Shown: one piece after another, positions 8,256-16,216 of the stretch
Layout of the letters: each line of letters starts with the position of its first letter
How positions within the stretch are numbered: the first letter of the stretch is position 1
Assembly: GCF_001421415.1 (NCBI RefSeq)
Contig: NZ_LMKH01000009.1
Location: 44,514-78,176 of the forward strand
Source: Sphingomonas sp. Leaf208
GTDB lineage: Bacteria > Pseudomonadota > Alphaproteobacteria > Sphingomonadales > Sphingomonadaceae
Direction: 5' to 3'
DNA: 33,663 nucleotides
Notes under the pieces: generated by a model
Database searches by the model: none
Told to the model about the DNA's origin: nothing
The model's input: the letters and a program-made list of their open reading frames with translations, nothing else
Translations under genes and position numbers: made by a program

Positions 8256-8532
8256 TTATGGGGTCAGCGCGCGGTAGAGCGTCGCATGGTGGCATTTGAG
8301 GAGCTTGGCAGCCTTTCGCACGAATGTGCCTTCAGTCACCAATCGTTCGCCTAGCGCAATCTGATCGGGAGTGAGCTTGGGCGGGCGCCCGAAGCGTACT
8401 CCCCTCGCCTTGGCCGCCACCCGCCCGCTGCTGGTGCGTTGGTGGATCAGCTCGCGCTCGAACTCGGCGATGGTGAGCGATTTCCTTGGCGATGGTGAGC
8501 GATTTCCTCGGCTTTGCACTCATGGTGGGCAA
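8256..8532 (-). pseudogene. Serine resolvase C-terminal remnant
   Basis: The frame carries AEFERELIHQRTSSGRVAAK, ARGVRFGRPPKLTPDQI and a C-terminal HTH (FVRKAAKLLKCHHATLYRAL). This matches the end of the catalytic domain and the DNA-binding domain of Tn3-type resolvases/invertases. The catalytic Ser region is absent. Upstream, a 22-bp direct duplication shifts the frame, so PRKSLTIA is read in both overlapping frames (from MSAKPRKS and from SPSPRKS). Confidence 0.8.
8466..8508. repeat. 22-bp tandem duplication inside the resolvase remnant
   Basis: GGCGATGGTGAGCGATTTCC occurs at 8466 and again at 8488, a period of 22 bases. Since 22 is not a multiple of three, the duplication changes the reading frame of the resolvase. 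Confidence 0.85.
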
Positions 8533-9038
8533 GCCGCAGGCAATTCCATCGGCGTCAACGAGTTGTACAGCATCTGGTCCATCGCTTGCTCGCCATGCTC
8601 CATCAACATCTCTGCCGCCAGTCTCAGCGAAACGTACCTGTCGGGTGTATTAAGCTAGGTCTGCTGACGACAGGCCTACGACTTGGCCCCCTGGAGGTCC
8701 ATATGACGGGAGCGCATCATGGATTGGCACGGTAAGCGCCTGCCATGCTGAGTGAACTAGCGGTTGCGGGATTTTGCCTCGCATAGACGATTTTAGGCAC
8801 GACCAACGCTATCTGGCTTACCGCTGACGATTGCCGACTCGCGTCGCCAAGATCGCTCGCCCCGATCACCGCACAAAAACAGCGATATTTCGGCTCTGAG
8901 AACGCTCGGACAGCGGTTTGTAATAAATGGCACGAATCAATTCGTAAATAGATGCAATGCCTAGAAAATATTATGGTATAACCCGATTCGGTTCAGTTAT
9001 CGGCTTACCAGCTATCGCTCCCGGGGGAGTTTTTAGTC
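8533..9038. other. Stretch without a confident gene
   Basis: On the minus strand a short frame without a good start reads RYVSLRLAAEMLMEHGEQAM and stops at 8520-8522. It looks protein-like and may be the end of a lost gene. The rest shows nothing I can name. The 100 bases before 9039 are AT-rich and probably hold the promoter of the next gene. Confidence 0.4.
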
Positions 9039-9263
9039 ATGCCCTCTTTTGAAGACTCTGCACGACGAGAGCGCGAGTATATCGCAGCTCAACTCCATAT
9101 TACCGTCTCCGAGTTAGTCCAATATCCCTATTACGCAGGGGTTGAAACCGTACGCGGCAAGATTGCACTAATGATACATTGGTTAGACGATACCCCCGAT
9201 GGGGTTATACGCGACGGAAATATGCGAGGGTCTTTCATAACCGATATTGAAATGCCAACGTGA
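9039..9263 (+). CDS. Small uncharacterised protein, paralog of the gene at 14563-14823
   Basis: A GGGGGAG ribosome site lies 9 bases before ATG 9039. The 74-residue protein has a charged helix (ARREREYIAAQLHIT) and a compact C-terminal motif, MIHWLDDTPDGVIRDGNMRG. The protein at 14563-14823 has the same plan: QRTFVAKELGI, HPYDLE, then VRWHDQAPDGIIREGKPGSY. The shared core is W-x-D-x-x-P-D-G-[VI]-I-R-[ED]-G. I do not know the family's function. Codon use is more AT-rich than that of its neighbours. Confidence 0.7.
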   Translation: MPSFEDSARREREYIAAQLHITVSELVQYPYYAGVETVRGKIALMIHWLDDTPDGVIRDGNMRGSFITDIEMPT

Positions 9264-9998
9264 TAGTAAAACCTCCACTGAGTCTTGAGTATAATGATTA
9301 GTTAATTGTTGCCACGCAACCCGGGGCATTTTCATGCGCCTGAGCTACTATTGCCCAAGTGTCTCGCTCCAGAACTTGGTATCGTTCTTTTACGTATTTG
9401 GAGCCGGGCCGCTTGGCGCGACTAAGCGACTGGGCGCGTTGTTTGGGCAATTGCAGTTCCGGTTAACCGGCCGGGGGTAGACCTGCCGAGTTCATCTTAG
9501 AAAGCGGCTTCGATCGCGCTGACGTACGCCATCGTTCTAGACGATAAGAACGGTAGCGCTTAATCTGGGCGCCCAGTCAGCGGCTTGTTTCGCGGGGTGC
9601 GCGCGCAAACCGGAACGTCCGCTAACCTCTCCATCTCAAACATTTCCCGAAACTCGATCCCTCGCGAGAATGCCGGCTGGGGCAAGAACGCCCAAAACCG
9701 GATATTCGAAAAGCCCGACCTGCTTCTCAGCTTTAGTCGTTAGTTCATTTTAATAAAAAACCGTGTTCGGTAAGCGCAACGACGTCGGTCTCGTGTCGCT
9801 TATCGAATTTTGAACGCAGACCCATACACTGTAGGGGCCGAAGACAGCGGGCTGGGATCGGTTTTCCCCGACACAATGTTCTCTCCGACAACGTTCCCGC
9901 GCTTCAGGCCATGACCTGGTTTTCAACGGCTCAGTATATGTATTAACCGACGCAGATCTCGGTTCGCCTGCCCATCAATCCGAAACCAGAAACACGTA
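9264..9998. other. Long stretch without a gene
   Basis: About 730 bases lie between the small gene and the TonB receptor terminator. I see no frame with protein-like composition, no RNA gene and no clear repeat. Several short GC-rich inverted pieces occur (for example CCGGCCGG near 9467) but none is convincing. Confidence 0.5.
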
Positions 9999-10022
9999 AA
10001 GGGCCCGCAGCTGGCGAGCCCT
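9999..10022 (-). terminator. Terminator candidate of the TonB receptor gene
   Basis: Read on the minus strand, AAGGGCTCGCC and GGGCCC-type arms around an AGCT loop form a stem of 10 pairs including one G-U, starting 15 bases after the stop. The following minus-strand bases (TACGTGTTTCTGGTTTC) are moderately T-rich, so it is a plausible but not textbook intrinsic terminator. Confidence 0.6.
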
Positions 10023-10037
10023 TAATTGCGTCGGGCT

Positions 10038-13000
10038 TTAGAACCGAATAGTAGCGCCAACCGCGATGTTGCGACCGAGCGAGTCGTAGCGCGCGGGGAT
10101 CGTGTTGCTCCGTGCGAGGCTGATGTCGTACGAATTCGCGAGGATCGGCGGGGTCTTGTCGAGCAGGTTGTTGGCAATAAACCGCAACGAAAAGTCCTTG
10201 GCGATCGCAAACGACAGCGCCAGATCGAAATAACTTGCTGGTGCGATGTGGTAGAAGGTCGTGCGTGCCCGATCCGGCGTGCCACCGATCGCTTCGTCGC
10301 CCGAATTGTCCGCGCTGGTCAACGAACCGACATAGCGCCAGTTGAACGACGTACTGAAGATGCCGTCGCCGGTAGTGTAGGTCGTACGCAGGCCGTGCGA
10401 CCATTTCGGCAGCAACTGGCTACAGCCATTGCCGTAATAGCCGACGCAGTTGCGCTTGGGCTGAAGCGGTGAATCCTGGCTGCCGGCAAAGGTTGTCAGT
10501 GAGCCATTGAAGCTCCAGTCGACCTTGCCCGCACCGCCAAGGGGGAGCGTATATTGTGCCTGAAAATCGATGCCGCGAGCGATCGATTTGTAATAGTTAG
10601 TCGTGCCCTGACGAATGAAGCCGCTGGTTGGGTTGCTGCTGGCCGGTGCGTAGAGGATGCCGGTACCGGGCTGGCGGACGATACCCGAGCAGAAGAAGGG
10701 ATCGCCGTTCGAGCGCTGACAGCCATCAGTGTAGTAGGTATAATCGTTATACCCCAGCGAGTTGTCGATCTTGATCTGATACCGGTCGACCGAGAAGACC
10801 AGTCCGCGAATGAAGCTTGGCTTCACCACCAGGCCGTAGGTCAACGTGTAGGCGGTCTCCGGGTCCGCGGTGTATCCACCCGACTGGACGGTGCACTGGT
10901 TGCCGTCGCCCTGGTTACACAGCAGCGTGGGGCTACCGTACAGCGCGTCGGAAAGCCCGGTCGCACGGCAGACGTCGCGCGACGCAACGGGCGTGCCGTA
11001 GCTGATGGCGCCGGTGGTCGGATTGGTCGTGACGGTCGGTGCGCAGAAATCGTTCTGAGACCCGCCTTGCAGGCCATAGCTGATGTTCCGCGCCTGGCCG
11101 ATCTCGATCACCGTCGGCGCGCGCTGCGCCTTGTTGTACGAGCCGCGGAATGTAAGGTCGCTGACCGGTGCGTAGATGCCTTCGATCTTCCAGGTATTGA
11201 AGGTCTTGGGATTGCTGCTGTATTTTGACACGCGGTAGCCGCCATTCGCCTGCAATAGATGCGCGAACGGGCGATCCTCAATCAACGGCGCCTGCACTTC
11301 GATGTTCGATTCCCAAACGCTCTGCGAAATATCCAGATCGGCACCACCGTTGAGATCGCGGTAGAAGGAATCCGCTGTCGATGTGTAGTTGTCGTGACGA
11401 TATTCGGCACCCAGCGCGATCGCGACGCCCTGGTTGGCTAGTGGCGAGGTAACACCGTATTTGCCGAGATCGCCGGTCACAGAGAGCAGGCCGTCCCAGA
11501 GCGTACCCACCCCCTTGGTGCGGCCGCCTGGAGCTGTGAACAACCAGTCCGCGACTGGTTGGCCGGGCGTGTTGGCGGTGAAGGCGTTGAACGGCACGCA
11601 ACCCGCGACGCCGCTGGCGCAGGTCGGCACGCCGTTGACGTTGACGACGTCAAGCGACTGGTTGACGCGGTCGTAGTCAGGCAGGTTGCCGTAGTTCACA
11701 ACCTGCTGGTTGCGCGCGTAGACGCCGCCGACATCCCAAGTCCACGTATCGTCGACCTTGCCGCGGAAGCCGCCGGTGGCGCGGATGCCGCTGTTGATAT
11801 AGGTATCGGAGATGTCAGCAAGATCGTTGAAACGATAGCGGAGTTCGATCGGTGCCTTGGTGTTGGTACCGGCTGCACCGCCGCAGATCGCGCTTGCCTG
11901 CGAACCCGATAGATACGGGTTGTTGCAGTTCACCTGGTACGGCTGATTGCCATAGACGGTGTAGCTGTAGATCCGCGCCGGATAGACGTTCACGGACTTG
12001 TCGCGGAACCAGATTCCCGATCCGTAAACTTCGATATCGGAGGTGAGATCGGCGCTGACGAAGCCGCCCGCGTTCCACCGCTCCGACCCGCGCTGATAGG
12101 AATAGCCGTCATACGGGTTCGCCGCATTGCCCGCGCCGACGCTGTAGGGGACGAAGGTGCGCGTGCCGTTCGGGTCGTTGACGTAAGTGGCGCCGTTGTT
12201 CGCACCCGAGCGTGGCGAGATGTAGCCGCTGCGCGAATAAGTCGACAGCGAGCATGAAAGCGGGCCATCCTTGCCGGTCTGGACAAGTTGGCATGCCGAG
12301 CTGGAGCGCGCGTCGTAATCGACCGCGTCGGTGTGGCGGTAGTTGACGAAGCCCGACAGGCGCAGCTTGCCGTCGAACAGCTTCTTGCCCGCGGTCACGG
12401 TAATGTCGGCCCGGCCGCCGTCGTTGGTCATGCCGCGCGGGCTGCCGAAACTGTTCGCGCGCGCCAGCGGTGATACGATCGTGTCGTTGTTGTCGTGATT
12501 GTAGAAATTGTAGTTGCCGTCGATCTGCAACCCCTCAAAATCCTTTTTCAGGATGAAGTTGACCACGCCAGCTACCGCGTCCGAACCATAGACCGACGAG
12601 GCACCGCCGGTCAGCACGTCGACACGCTCAAGCATTGACGGCGGGATGATGCCGACGTCCGCGCCGTTCTGTGTGCCGATACGCTTGCCGTCGATCAGCG
12701 TCAGCGTACGCTCGAAGCCGAGGCTGCGCAGCTTGATGCGCTGGCGGCCGTCCGAATCCTGGTAGTTCTGCTGCGCGTCCGGCGCGATCTGCGGGAGACG
12801 GTTCAGCACGTCCTCGATGTTGGTCGGCGCTTGCGCGCGAATGTCCTGCGCGGTGACCGAGGTGATCGGTGCGGCCGACGTCATGTTCGGACGCTGAATG
12901 CGGGATCCGGTCACAACGACCGTGTCATCCGATGAGGACGCAGGATTGGGTGCGGCAAGCGCGGTCGCGGCATCCGCCTCAACCTTAGCCTGTGCCGGTG

Positions 13001-13109
13001 TCTGAGCGGGACCCGTTGCAACATCCTGATTTTGCGCCATTGCCGGGACAGCGCAGAACAAAAGCGACCCTGCAAGAGCGATACGCGACACAGTTTGGTC
13101 GAAGATCAT
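10038..13109 (-). CDS. TonB-dependent outer membrane receptor
   Basis: This is a large receptor that imports a ligand across the outer membrane using TonB energy. The start chosen is ATG 13109 (MIFDQTVSRIALAGSLLFCA), with GGGGAAG 4-5 bases upstream; a longer frame exists but would bury the signal peptide. Signal peptide: residues 1-26, cleaved after AMAQ. A TonB-box-like DDTVVVTG lies at 61-68. The plug domain follows, with APTNIEDVLNRLPQI, LIDGKRIG and DVLTGGASSVYGSDAVAGVV. The rest is the beta barrel, ending in Phe (VGATIRF). The 1023 residues fit the large sphingomonad/Caulobacter type used for sugars, peptides or other complex ligands. No substrate enzymes lie nearby, so the ligand is unknown; an ExbD-like fragment at 13684 is the only related gene. 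Confidence 0.93.
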   Translation of the reverse strand: MIFDQTVSRIALAGSLLFCAVPAMAQNQDVATGPAQTPAQAKVEADAATALAAPNPASSSDDTVVVTGSRIQRPNMTSAAPITSVTAQDIRAQAPTNIEDVLNRLPQIAPDAQQNYQDSDGRQRIKLRSLGFERTLTLIDGKRIGTQNGADVGIIPPSMLERVDVLTGGASSVYGSDAVAGVVNFILKKDFEGLQIDGNYNFYNHDNNDTIVSPLARANSFGSPRGMTNDGGRADITVTAGKKLFDGKLRLSGFVNYRHTDAVDYDARSSSACQLVQTGKDGPLSCSLSTYSRSGYISPRSGANNGATYVNDPNGTRTFVPYSVGAGNAANPYDGYSYQRGSERWNAGGFVSADLTSDIEVYGSGIWFRDKSVNVYPARIYSYTVYGNQPYQVNCNNPYLSGSQASAICGGAAGTNTKAPIELRYRFNDLADISDTYINSGIRATGGFRGKVDDTWTWDVGGVYARNQQVVNYGNLPDYDRVNQSLDVVNVNGVPTCASGVAGCVPFNAFTANTPGQPVADWLFTAPGGRTKGVGTLWDGLLSVTGDLGKYGVTSPLANQGVAIALGAEYRHDNYTSTADSFYRDLNGGADLDISQSVWESNIEVQAPLIEDRPFAHLLQANGGYRVSKYSSNPKTFNTWKIEGIYAPVSDLTFRGSYNKAQRAPTVIEIGQARNISYGLQGGSQNDFCAPTVTTNPTTGAISYGTPVASRDVCRATGLSDALYGSPTLLCNQGDGNQCTVQSGGYTADPETAYTLTYGLVVKPSFIRGLVFSVDRYQIKIDNSLGYNDYTYYTDGCQRSNGDPFFCSGIVRQPGTGILYAPASSNPTSGFIRQGTTNYYKSIARGIDFQAQYTLPLGGAGKVDWSFNGSLTTFAGSQDSPLQPKRNCVGYYGNGCSQLLPKWSHGLRTTYTTGDGIFSTSFNWRYVGSLTSADNSGDEAIGGTPDRARTTFYHIAPASYFDLALSFAIAKDFSLRFIANNLLDKTPPILANSYDISLARSNTIPARYDSLGRNIAVGATIRF

Positions 13110-13683
13110 ATACTTCCCCTTATCCGGCTGCGCCCTGACGCTTTGACCGGTTCGAACGACAGATTTCGTTAATTTGTCATATTCGTCAATACCCAAACAA
13201 TACCTATTAAATACTTTTATGCTGAATTGTTGCGTAATAGCATCCTCCATTCGTATGGCGGACACGCACGATGCTCGCTGATCGATACGGTAGAGGCGGA
13301 AGTCCAGTTATGTTCTCTCAACGCCAAAACGGACAGGCGGGTGACCACAAGGGGCTGGCCAATCAGCCTCTTGCTGCCGCTCGCTGAAGGAACGGCAGCT
13401 TACCCGCTGATCGTCACCCGTAGCCGGACAGGCTGCGATCCTCCCCAACTCGGACATTCCCGAAAATCGACCCCTGCAACACTAGGGCGGCGGTTGAACG
13501 CTAAATTGCAGATATCCGCATTTTCAGGGACAGTGCCGAGATGCAACCTCGCGCCCTACATACTCTTCGAGCGATAGCGACTGCCCTTTTGCCAGCGTGG
13601 CTTTAGCCGCATGCAATCCTAGGCAAAACAAGTGTGAGAACAAAGACTAGAACTGGACGCATCGTCTTGAGCAGTCAGTATCC
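13110..13683. other. Leader of the receptor gene and empty DNA
   Basis: The first 150 bases next to the receptor start are AT-rich and should hold its promoter; I do not see a certain -35/-10 pair or operator. The remainder contains long frames but none with protein-like composition. Confidence 0.4.
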
Positions 13684-13965
13684 GTGTCACATGTGCTCCT
13701 CGTAACGCAAGCAGGCATTTTGCTGTGGAATGGTAGTGCTATCAGTCCCCAAGACCTATCAAGTCGGCTTGCACTGAAGAGCGAAATGAATGTTATGCCG
13801 AAAACGCTTCTCCGGCATGAACGGGGTGTAGACTGTGCTGAACTTTTAGCTATAAAAAATCAGATTGAGAAATCGATGGACTGTGCCTCCGGCAAGTGTG
13901 CGGAGGGACGCGAATGGAAATCAATCCCTGATAACGGCTTCGACGGCTTCAGTGGAGGACAATAA
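13684..13965 (+). CDS. ExbD-like periplasmic domain, possibly a remnant
   Basis: The protein reads VSHVLLVTQAGILLWNGSAI, then SPQDLSSRLALKSEMN and AELLAIKNQIEKSMD. This resembles the periplasmic domain of ExbD/TolR proteins, where a strand ending in x-WNG is followed by two helices. ExbD belongs to the motor that energises TonB. The N-terminal cytoplasmic tail and single membrane helix are missing: the frame is open only from 13651, and the usable start is GTG 13684. It may be the truncated end of an exbD-type gene or a soluble relative. Without the membrane helix it could not work in the motor. Confidence 0.45.
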   Translation: MSHVLLVTQAGILLWNGSAISPQDLSSRLALKSEMNVMPKTLLRHERGVDCAELLAIKNQIEKSMDCASGKCAEGREWKSIPDNGFDGFSGGQ

Positions 13966-13975
13966 GAACGCTCGA

Positions 13976-14230
13976 TTAAGCAAAATCGTGTGGACGGGAA
14001 AAAGCTAGACGCCTCAAGCGGTCCTTCATTTCGGCCACCAAGGCATCGCGCCACGGATCGCCCGCTTTGGCTTTGGTCGCTAAAAAGGCAGTTCGAACCA
14101 CTCTGTCGGACATCGCACTAATACGTTCTTGATACTCCAAAACGTGCTGGTCCTGCCCGCGTTTTTGTTCTTCCATCACAGCCTGTTCCGAATTCGCCGC
14201 CCGCCTGAGACTTAGACTTATTACCGTCAT
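13976..14230 (-). CDS. Hypothetical small protein, 84 residues (66 from the inner start)
   Basis: Not recognised. Two starts are possible, ATG 14230 and ATG 14176 (MEEQKRGQDQHVLEYQERIS); neither has a strong ribosome site. The sequence is highly charged and probably all-helical, including RVVRTAFLATKAKAGDPWRD and VAEMKDRLRRLAFSRP, with no Cys and no membrane segment. Confidence 0.4.
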   Translation of the reverse strand: MTVISLSLRRAANSEQAVMEEQKRGQDQHVLEYQERISAMSDRVVRTAFLATKAKAGDPWRDALVAEMKDRLRRLAFSRPHDFA

Positions 14231-14391
14231 CGCGCCGCGCTAATCGCCGAATTCGTCCGACGAAATCGTGAGTAACATTAGATAACATCGGACCAGTAAG
14301 AGGCTTCTTCGACCCATAGCGGTTGCGATAGCACTTTACGAAGCTCTAACATCGTTTAGGGTTAATACCCCAGTATGAGTTCGGGATCGCC

Positions 14392-14571
14392 ATGATGCTA
14401 GAGTATCGTATGTATGTTCTCGATAAAGTCGGAAAGATTGTCGAACGTATCGATCTAGAATGTCCAAATGATGCGGACGCAGTGTCGGGCGGAAAGACTT
14501 ACGCACGAAAAAACGATGTAGAGATTTGGTGTGGCCAGCGGGTTGTTACCGTTCTTCACACGTTAACCTGA
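14392..14571 (+). CDS. Small uncharacterised protein, 59 residues
   Basis: This frame reads MMLEYRMYVLDKVGKIVERI, then DLECPNDADAVSGGKTYARK and NDVEIWCGQRVVTVLHTLT. From memory, the pattern x-YR-x-YVLD-x-x-G-x-I-V-x-R-x-D-L-x-C-x-x-D-x-x-A ... VE-x-W-x-G-x-R-x-V resembles a common small alphaproteobacterial protein family without known function. It begins with two consecutive ATG codons; no strong ribosome site is visible. The last bases overlap the 3' end of the convergent gene at 14563. Confidence 0.65.
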   Translation: MMLEYRMYVLDKVGKIVERIDLECPNDADAVSGGKTYARKNDVEIWCGQRVVTVLHTLT

Positions 14572-14823
14572 TTGAGACCGTAGAGCCTCATTTTCGATGG
14601 ACTCTTCCGGCGTGGTGGCATTCGCAGGGCGAATACGCGTCGTGTACGAGCCTGGCTTACCTTCTCGAATTATGCCATCGGGCGCTTGGTCATGCCAGCG
14701 AACCAATAGCGAACCATTATCTTCAAATTCGAGATCGTATGGATGGTTCCTCATTGCCTTCCAATCAATGCCTAACTCTTTGGCGACAAAAGTACGCTGC
14801 TTTTCCAATTCGCTTTTCAGCAT
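14563..14823 (-). CDS. Small uncharacterised protein, paralog of the gene at 9039-9263
   Basis: This 86-residue protein starts MLKSELEKQRTFVAKELGID. It shares the core VRWHDQAPDGIIREGKPGSY with the protein at 9039-9263 (MIHWLDDTPDGVIRDGNMRG); both have a charged helix before it and a PY dipeptide about 15 residues upstream of the core. It carries an extra charged C-terminal tail (PANATTPEESIENEALRSQS). The shared core is seen directly; no function is known to me. It converges with the gene at 14392 and overlaps it by 9 bases. Confidence 0.65.
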   Translation of the reverse strand: MLKSELEKQRTFVAKELGIDWKAMRNHPYDLEFEDNGSLLVRWHDQAPDGIIREGKPGSYTTRIRPANATTPEESIENEALRSQSG

Positions 14824-15160
14824 AAATATCTCGGAATCCTGACTAAGGTTCGATACTGGCGCGACAAACCCTCCAAGGACAGTGATTGATCCTGTTTAAT
14901 TTTTACTGCGGTTACATTAGCGTCGAATGGTTGGGCTTACTCGACCGAACGAGGACGACGCGGGTGCTGTCGTCCTTCCAGCATCCTCAAGGTTTCAGGA
15001 TCGCTGGGATTCATCGTGCCATACGGTAGCTTTAAACCAAGCTACTTGGATCGGGTCCCACCGGCTGCGGCAGTGCGTTGCCGAAAATGGGGTATCGATG
15101 GGGTACAACGTAATATATTTTGCCCAAGAACGGCCTATTTTATGCGTGGCGTGGACCGTT
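14824..15160. other. Stretch without a confident gene
   Basis: Frames across this region (for example from 15016, VPYGSFKPSYLDRV) run into the hairpin repeat and then oppose the SANT-like gene, so I do not accept them. AT-rich bases at 14880-14925 could be a promoter for the rightward run of small genes. Confidence 0.35.
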
Positions 15161-15183
15161 GCGGCGGAGGGGTTATCCGCCGC
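15161..15183 (+). repeat. Hairpin repeat, copy 1
   Basis: GCGGCGGA and TCCGCCGC form perfect 8-bp arms around GGGGTTA. It lies 17-21 bases before the SANT-like frame at 15201. It is one of four similar copies at 15161, 15379, 15753 and 15974, each in the gap before a small gene. Confidence 0.75.
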
Positions 15184-15200
15184 ACCTTCAAGAGGCGTAG

Positions 15201-15374
15201 GATTATGTCGGTTGCTTACCTAACAAGGGGCTGCCGTGGACTGACGTCGAAGACGAAAACCTTCGCCTCTGGTCGGAAACTAAGGGTACTCGCGAGATTG
15301 TGGACTTGCTTGGGCGTACGCCAAACTCCGTTTACGAACGGCAAAAAGCCCTTGGCTTGAGGCAAAGCCATTGA
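15201..15374 (+). pseudogene. SANT/Myb-like small DNA-binding protein, start unclear
   Basis: The frame reads KGLPWTDVEDENLRLWSETK, GTREIVDLLGRTPNSVYERQ and KALGLRQSH. W-T-x-x-E-D, a central helix (REIVDLLGRT) and PNSVYERQKALGL are the pattern of a SANT/Myb-like or GcrA-like HTH that reads DNA. The gene at 16019 encodes the same fold. The frame has no standard start codon after the stop at 15198-15200. ATG 15205 is in another frame and would join it by a one-base change near the GGGG at 15227-15230. So it is either frameshifted, misread, or started unusually. Hairpin copy 1 lies just upstream and copy 2 starts 5 bases after its stop. Confidence 0.6.
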
Positions 15375-15378
15375 CCCT

Positions 15379-15401
15379 GCGACGGAGGGGATATCCACCG
15401 C
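15379..15401 (+). repeat. Hairpin repeat, copy 2
   Basis: GCGACGGAGGGG followed by ATATCCACCGC: same layout and near-identical core to the other copies, with two mismatches in the stem. It lies 45 bases before ATG 15446. Confidence 0.7.
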
Positions 15402-15445
15402 ACCATCGTAAAACATGACCCATTCGGGCAACAGGATGACTCCAA

Positions 15446-15715
15446 ATGACGCGCCTTGTCGTCGAAAAGAACCAGTACTTTGTCCCATGGGCGGAACTTG
15501 CGACTTTGTGGCGTCGAAAAGGTAGGAAGATCGGTCCAGGTAGCGAGGAAATGCTCGCAGTCGCGACGCTGCGCGAAATCGTTTGTATCGCGGCTTCATT
15601 GGGTTTGCCGGCGCGAAACCGGCTTCGAATCGTTCTCCCGAACCGAAACTGCTGGCCCTATGGGTATTACGGCAAGCAGCAGCTCGCACGACTAATCAAG
15701 CTTTCAACTCTCTAG
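15446..15715 (+). CDS. Hypothetical protein, 89 residues
   Basis: Not recognised. The frame starts at ATG 15446, with AGGA about 9 bases upstream. It reads YFVPWAELATLWRRKGRKIG, then MLAVATLREIVCIAASLGLP, and ends CWPYGYYGKQQLARLIKLST. Two amphipathic helices and a basic charge are seen, with no membrane segment. Residue use looks protein-like, and the place between two hairpin repeats matches its neighbours. Confidence 0.5.
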   Translation: MTRLVVEKNQYFVPWAELATLWRRKGRKIGPGSEEMLAVATLREIVCIAASLGLPARNRLRIVLPNRNCWPYGYYGKQQLARLIKLSTL

Positions 15716-15752
15716 CGCCTGGGGCGTTAAGGGAGCGGCGCTGGAAAGAAGT

Positions 15753-15774
15753 GCGGCGGTGAGGTCTCCGCCGT
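15753..15774 (+). repeat. Hairpin repeat, copy 3
   Basis: CGGCGG and CCGCCG form perfect 6-bp arms around TGAGGTCT, a shorter form of the repeat. An AGGAGGA ribosome site and GTG 15791 follow within 17 bases, so a stem here would sit right before the ribosome site. Confidence 0.7.
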
Positions 15775-15790
15775 ATGAGGAGGAATAAGC

Positions 15791-15967
15791 GTGGATGAGA
15801 TGGATGTAACGGCCGTCGCAAAGGGCATGGAGGCGCACTTTAAAGCCGCGCTCGCTCCGTTCGATGCAAACTCCGTGTCGCTATCGCGGGAGGAGGCGGT
15901 GCTTACCCTCGGGCTAATATCGGCGCTGGTCGACCTCTTGGAACGTCACGATCCGGCCAAATCATAA
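15791..15967 (+). CDS. Small uncharacterised protein, 58 residues
   Basis: GTG 15791 is preceded by AGGAGGA at the ideal distance, which decides the start. The protein reads MDEMDVTAVAKGMEAHFKAA, LAPFDANSVSLSREEAVLTL and GLISALVDLLERHDPAKS. It is acidic and probably two helices, with no Cys and no membrane segment. I do not recognise it. Hairpin copy 3 lies just before it and copy 4 begins 7 bases after its stop. Confidence 0.75.
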   Translation: MDEMDVTAVAKGMEAHFKAALAPFDANSVSLSREEAVLTLGLISALVDLLERHDPAKS

Positions 15968-15973
15968 AATGCT

Positions 15974-15996
15974 GCGGCGGATAAGGTATCCACCGC
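15974..15996 (+). repeat. Hairpin repeat, copy 4
   Basis: GCGGCGGATAAGG followed by TATCCACCGC: one mismatch in the 8-bp stem. It ends 22 bases before the ATG of the second SANT-like gene. Confidence 0.75.
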
Positions 15997-16018
15997 ATTG
16001 TGCGAGGTGAGGACGGGA

Positions 16019-16216
16019 ATGGCTACTTCTACGAACCCAGCTGACGACCTTGCACAGCGCAAGAATGCGGTGAACAGTAGGCAGGCTTGGACGAACGATG
16101 ACGACACCAGGCTTCTTTTGATGGCTGGCTCGAAAAGCCAACGCGAAATCGCTGTTGAGTTAGGCCGCTCGGTATCGGCCGTTGAAACTCGTATTCGAAG
16201 TTTGAGGATGAAGTAG
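16019..16216 (+). CDS. SANT/Myb-like small DNA-binding protein
   Basis: The ATG at 16019 follows a GAGGACGGG ribosome region; a GTG/ATG start further upstream is in frame but would overlap the hairpin. The 65 residues hold one HTH: RQAWTNDDDTRLLLMAGSKS, then QREIAVELGRSVSAVETRIR and SLRMK. It has W-T-x-x-D-D, a helix REIAVELGRS, and a recognition helix VSAVETRIRSL, as in SANT/Myb or GcrA-like domains. It is basic at the end and acidic in the first helix. It aligns with the frame at 15201. A role in gene regulation is likely; its target is unknown, and the hairpin repeats nearby are one candidate. Confidence 0.75.
   Translation: MATSTNPADDLAQRKNAVNSRQAWTNDDDTRLLLMAGSKSQREIAVELGRSVSAVETRIRSLRMK

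Noticed and set aside
10554..11228. Plus-strand frame of 224 codons inside the TonB receptor
   Set aside because: Antisense to a clear beta-barrel gene; composition is that of a shadow frame.
13227..13577. Plus frame of 116 codons upstream of the receptor
   Set aside because: It overlaps the receptor leader, lacks a ribosome site and shows no domain or natural composition.
15216..15689. Minus-strand frame of 157 codons
   Set aside because: It runs opposite the SANT-like frame and the 15446 gene, crosses a hairpin repeat, and has no ribosome site.
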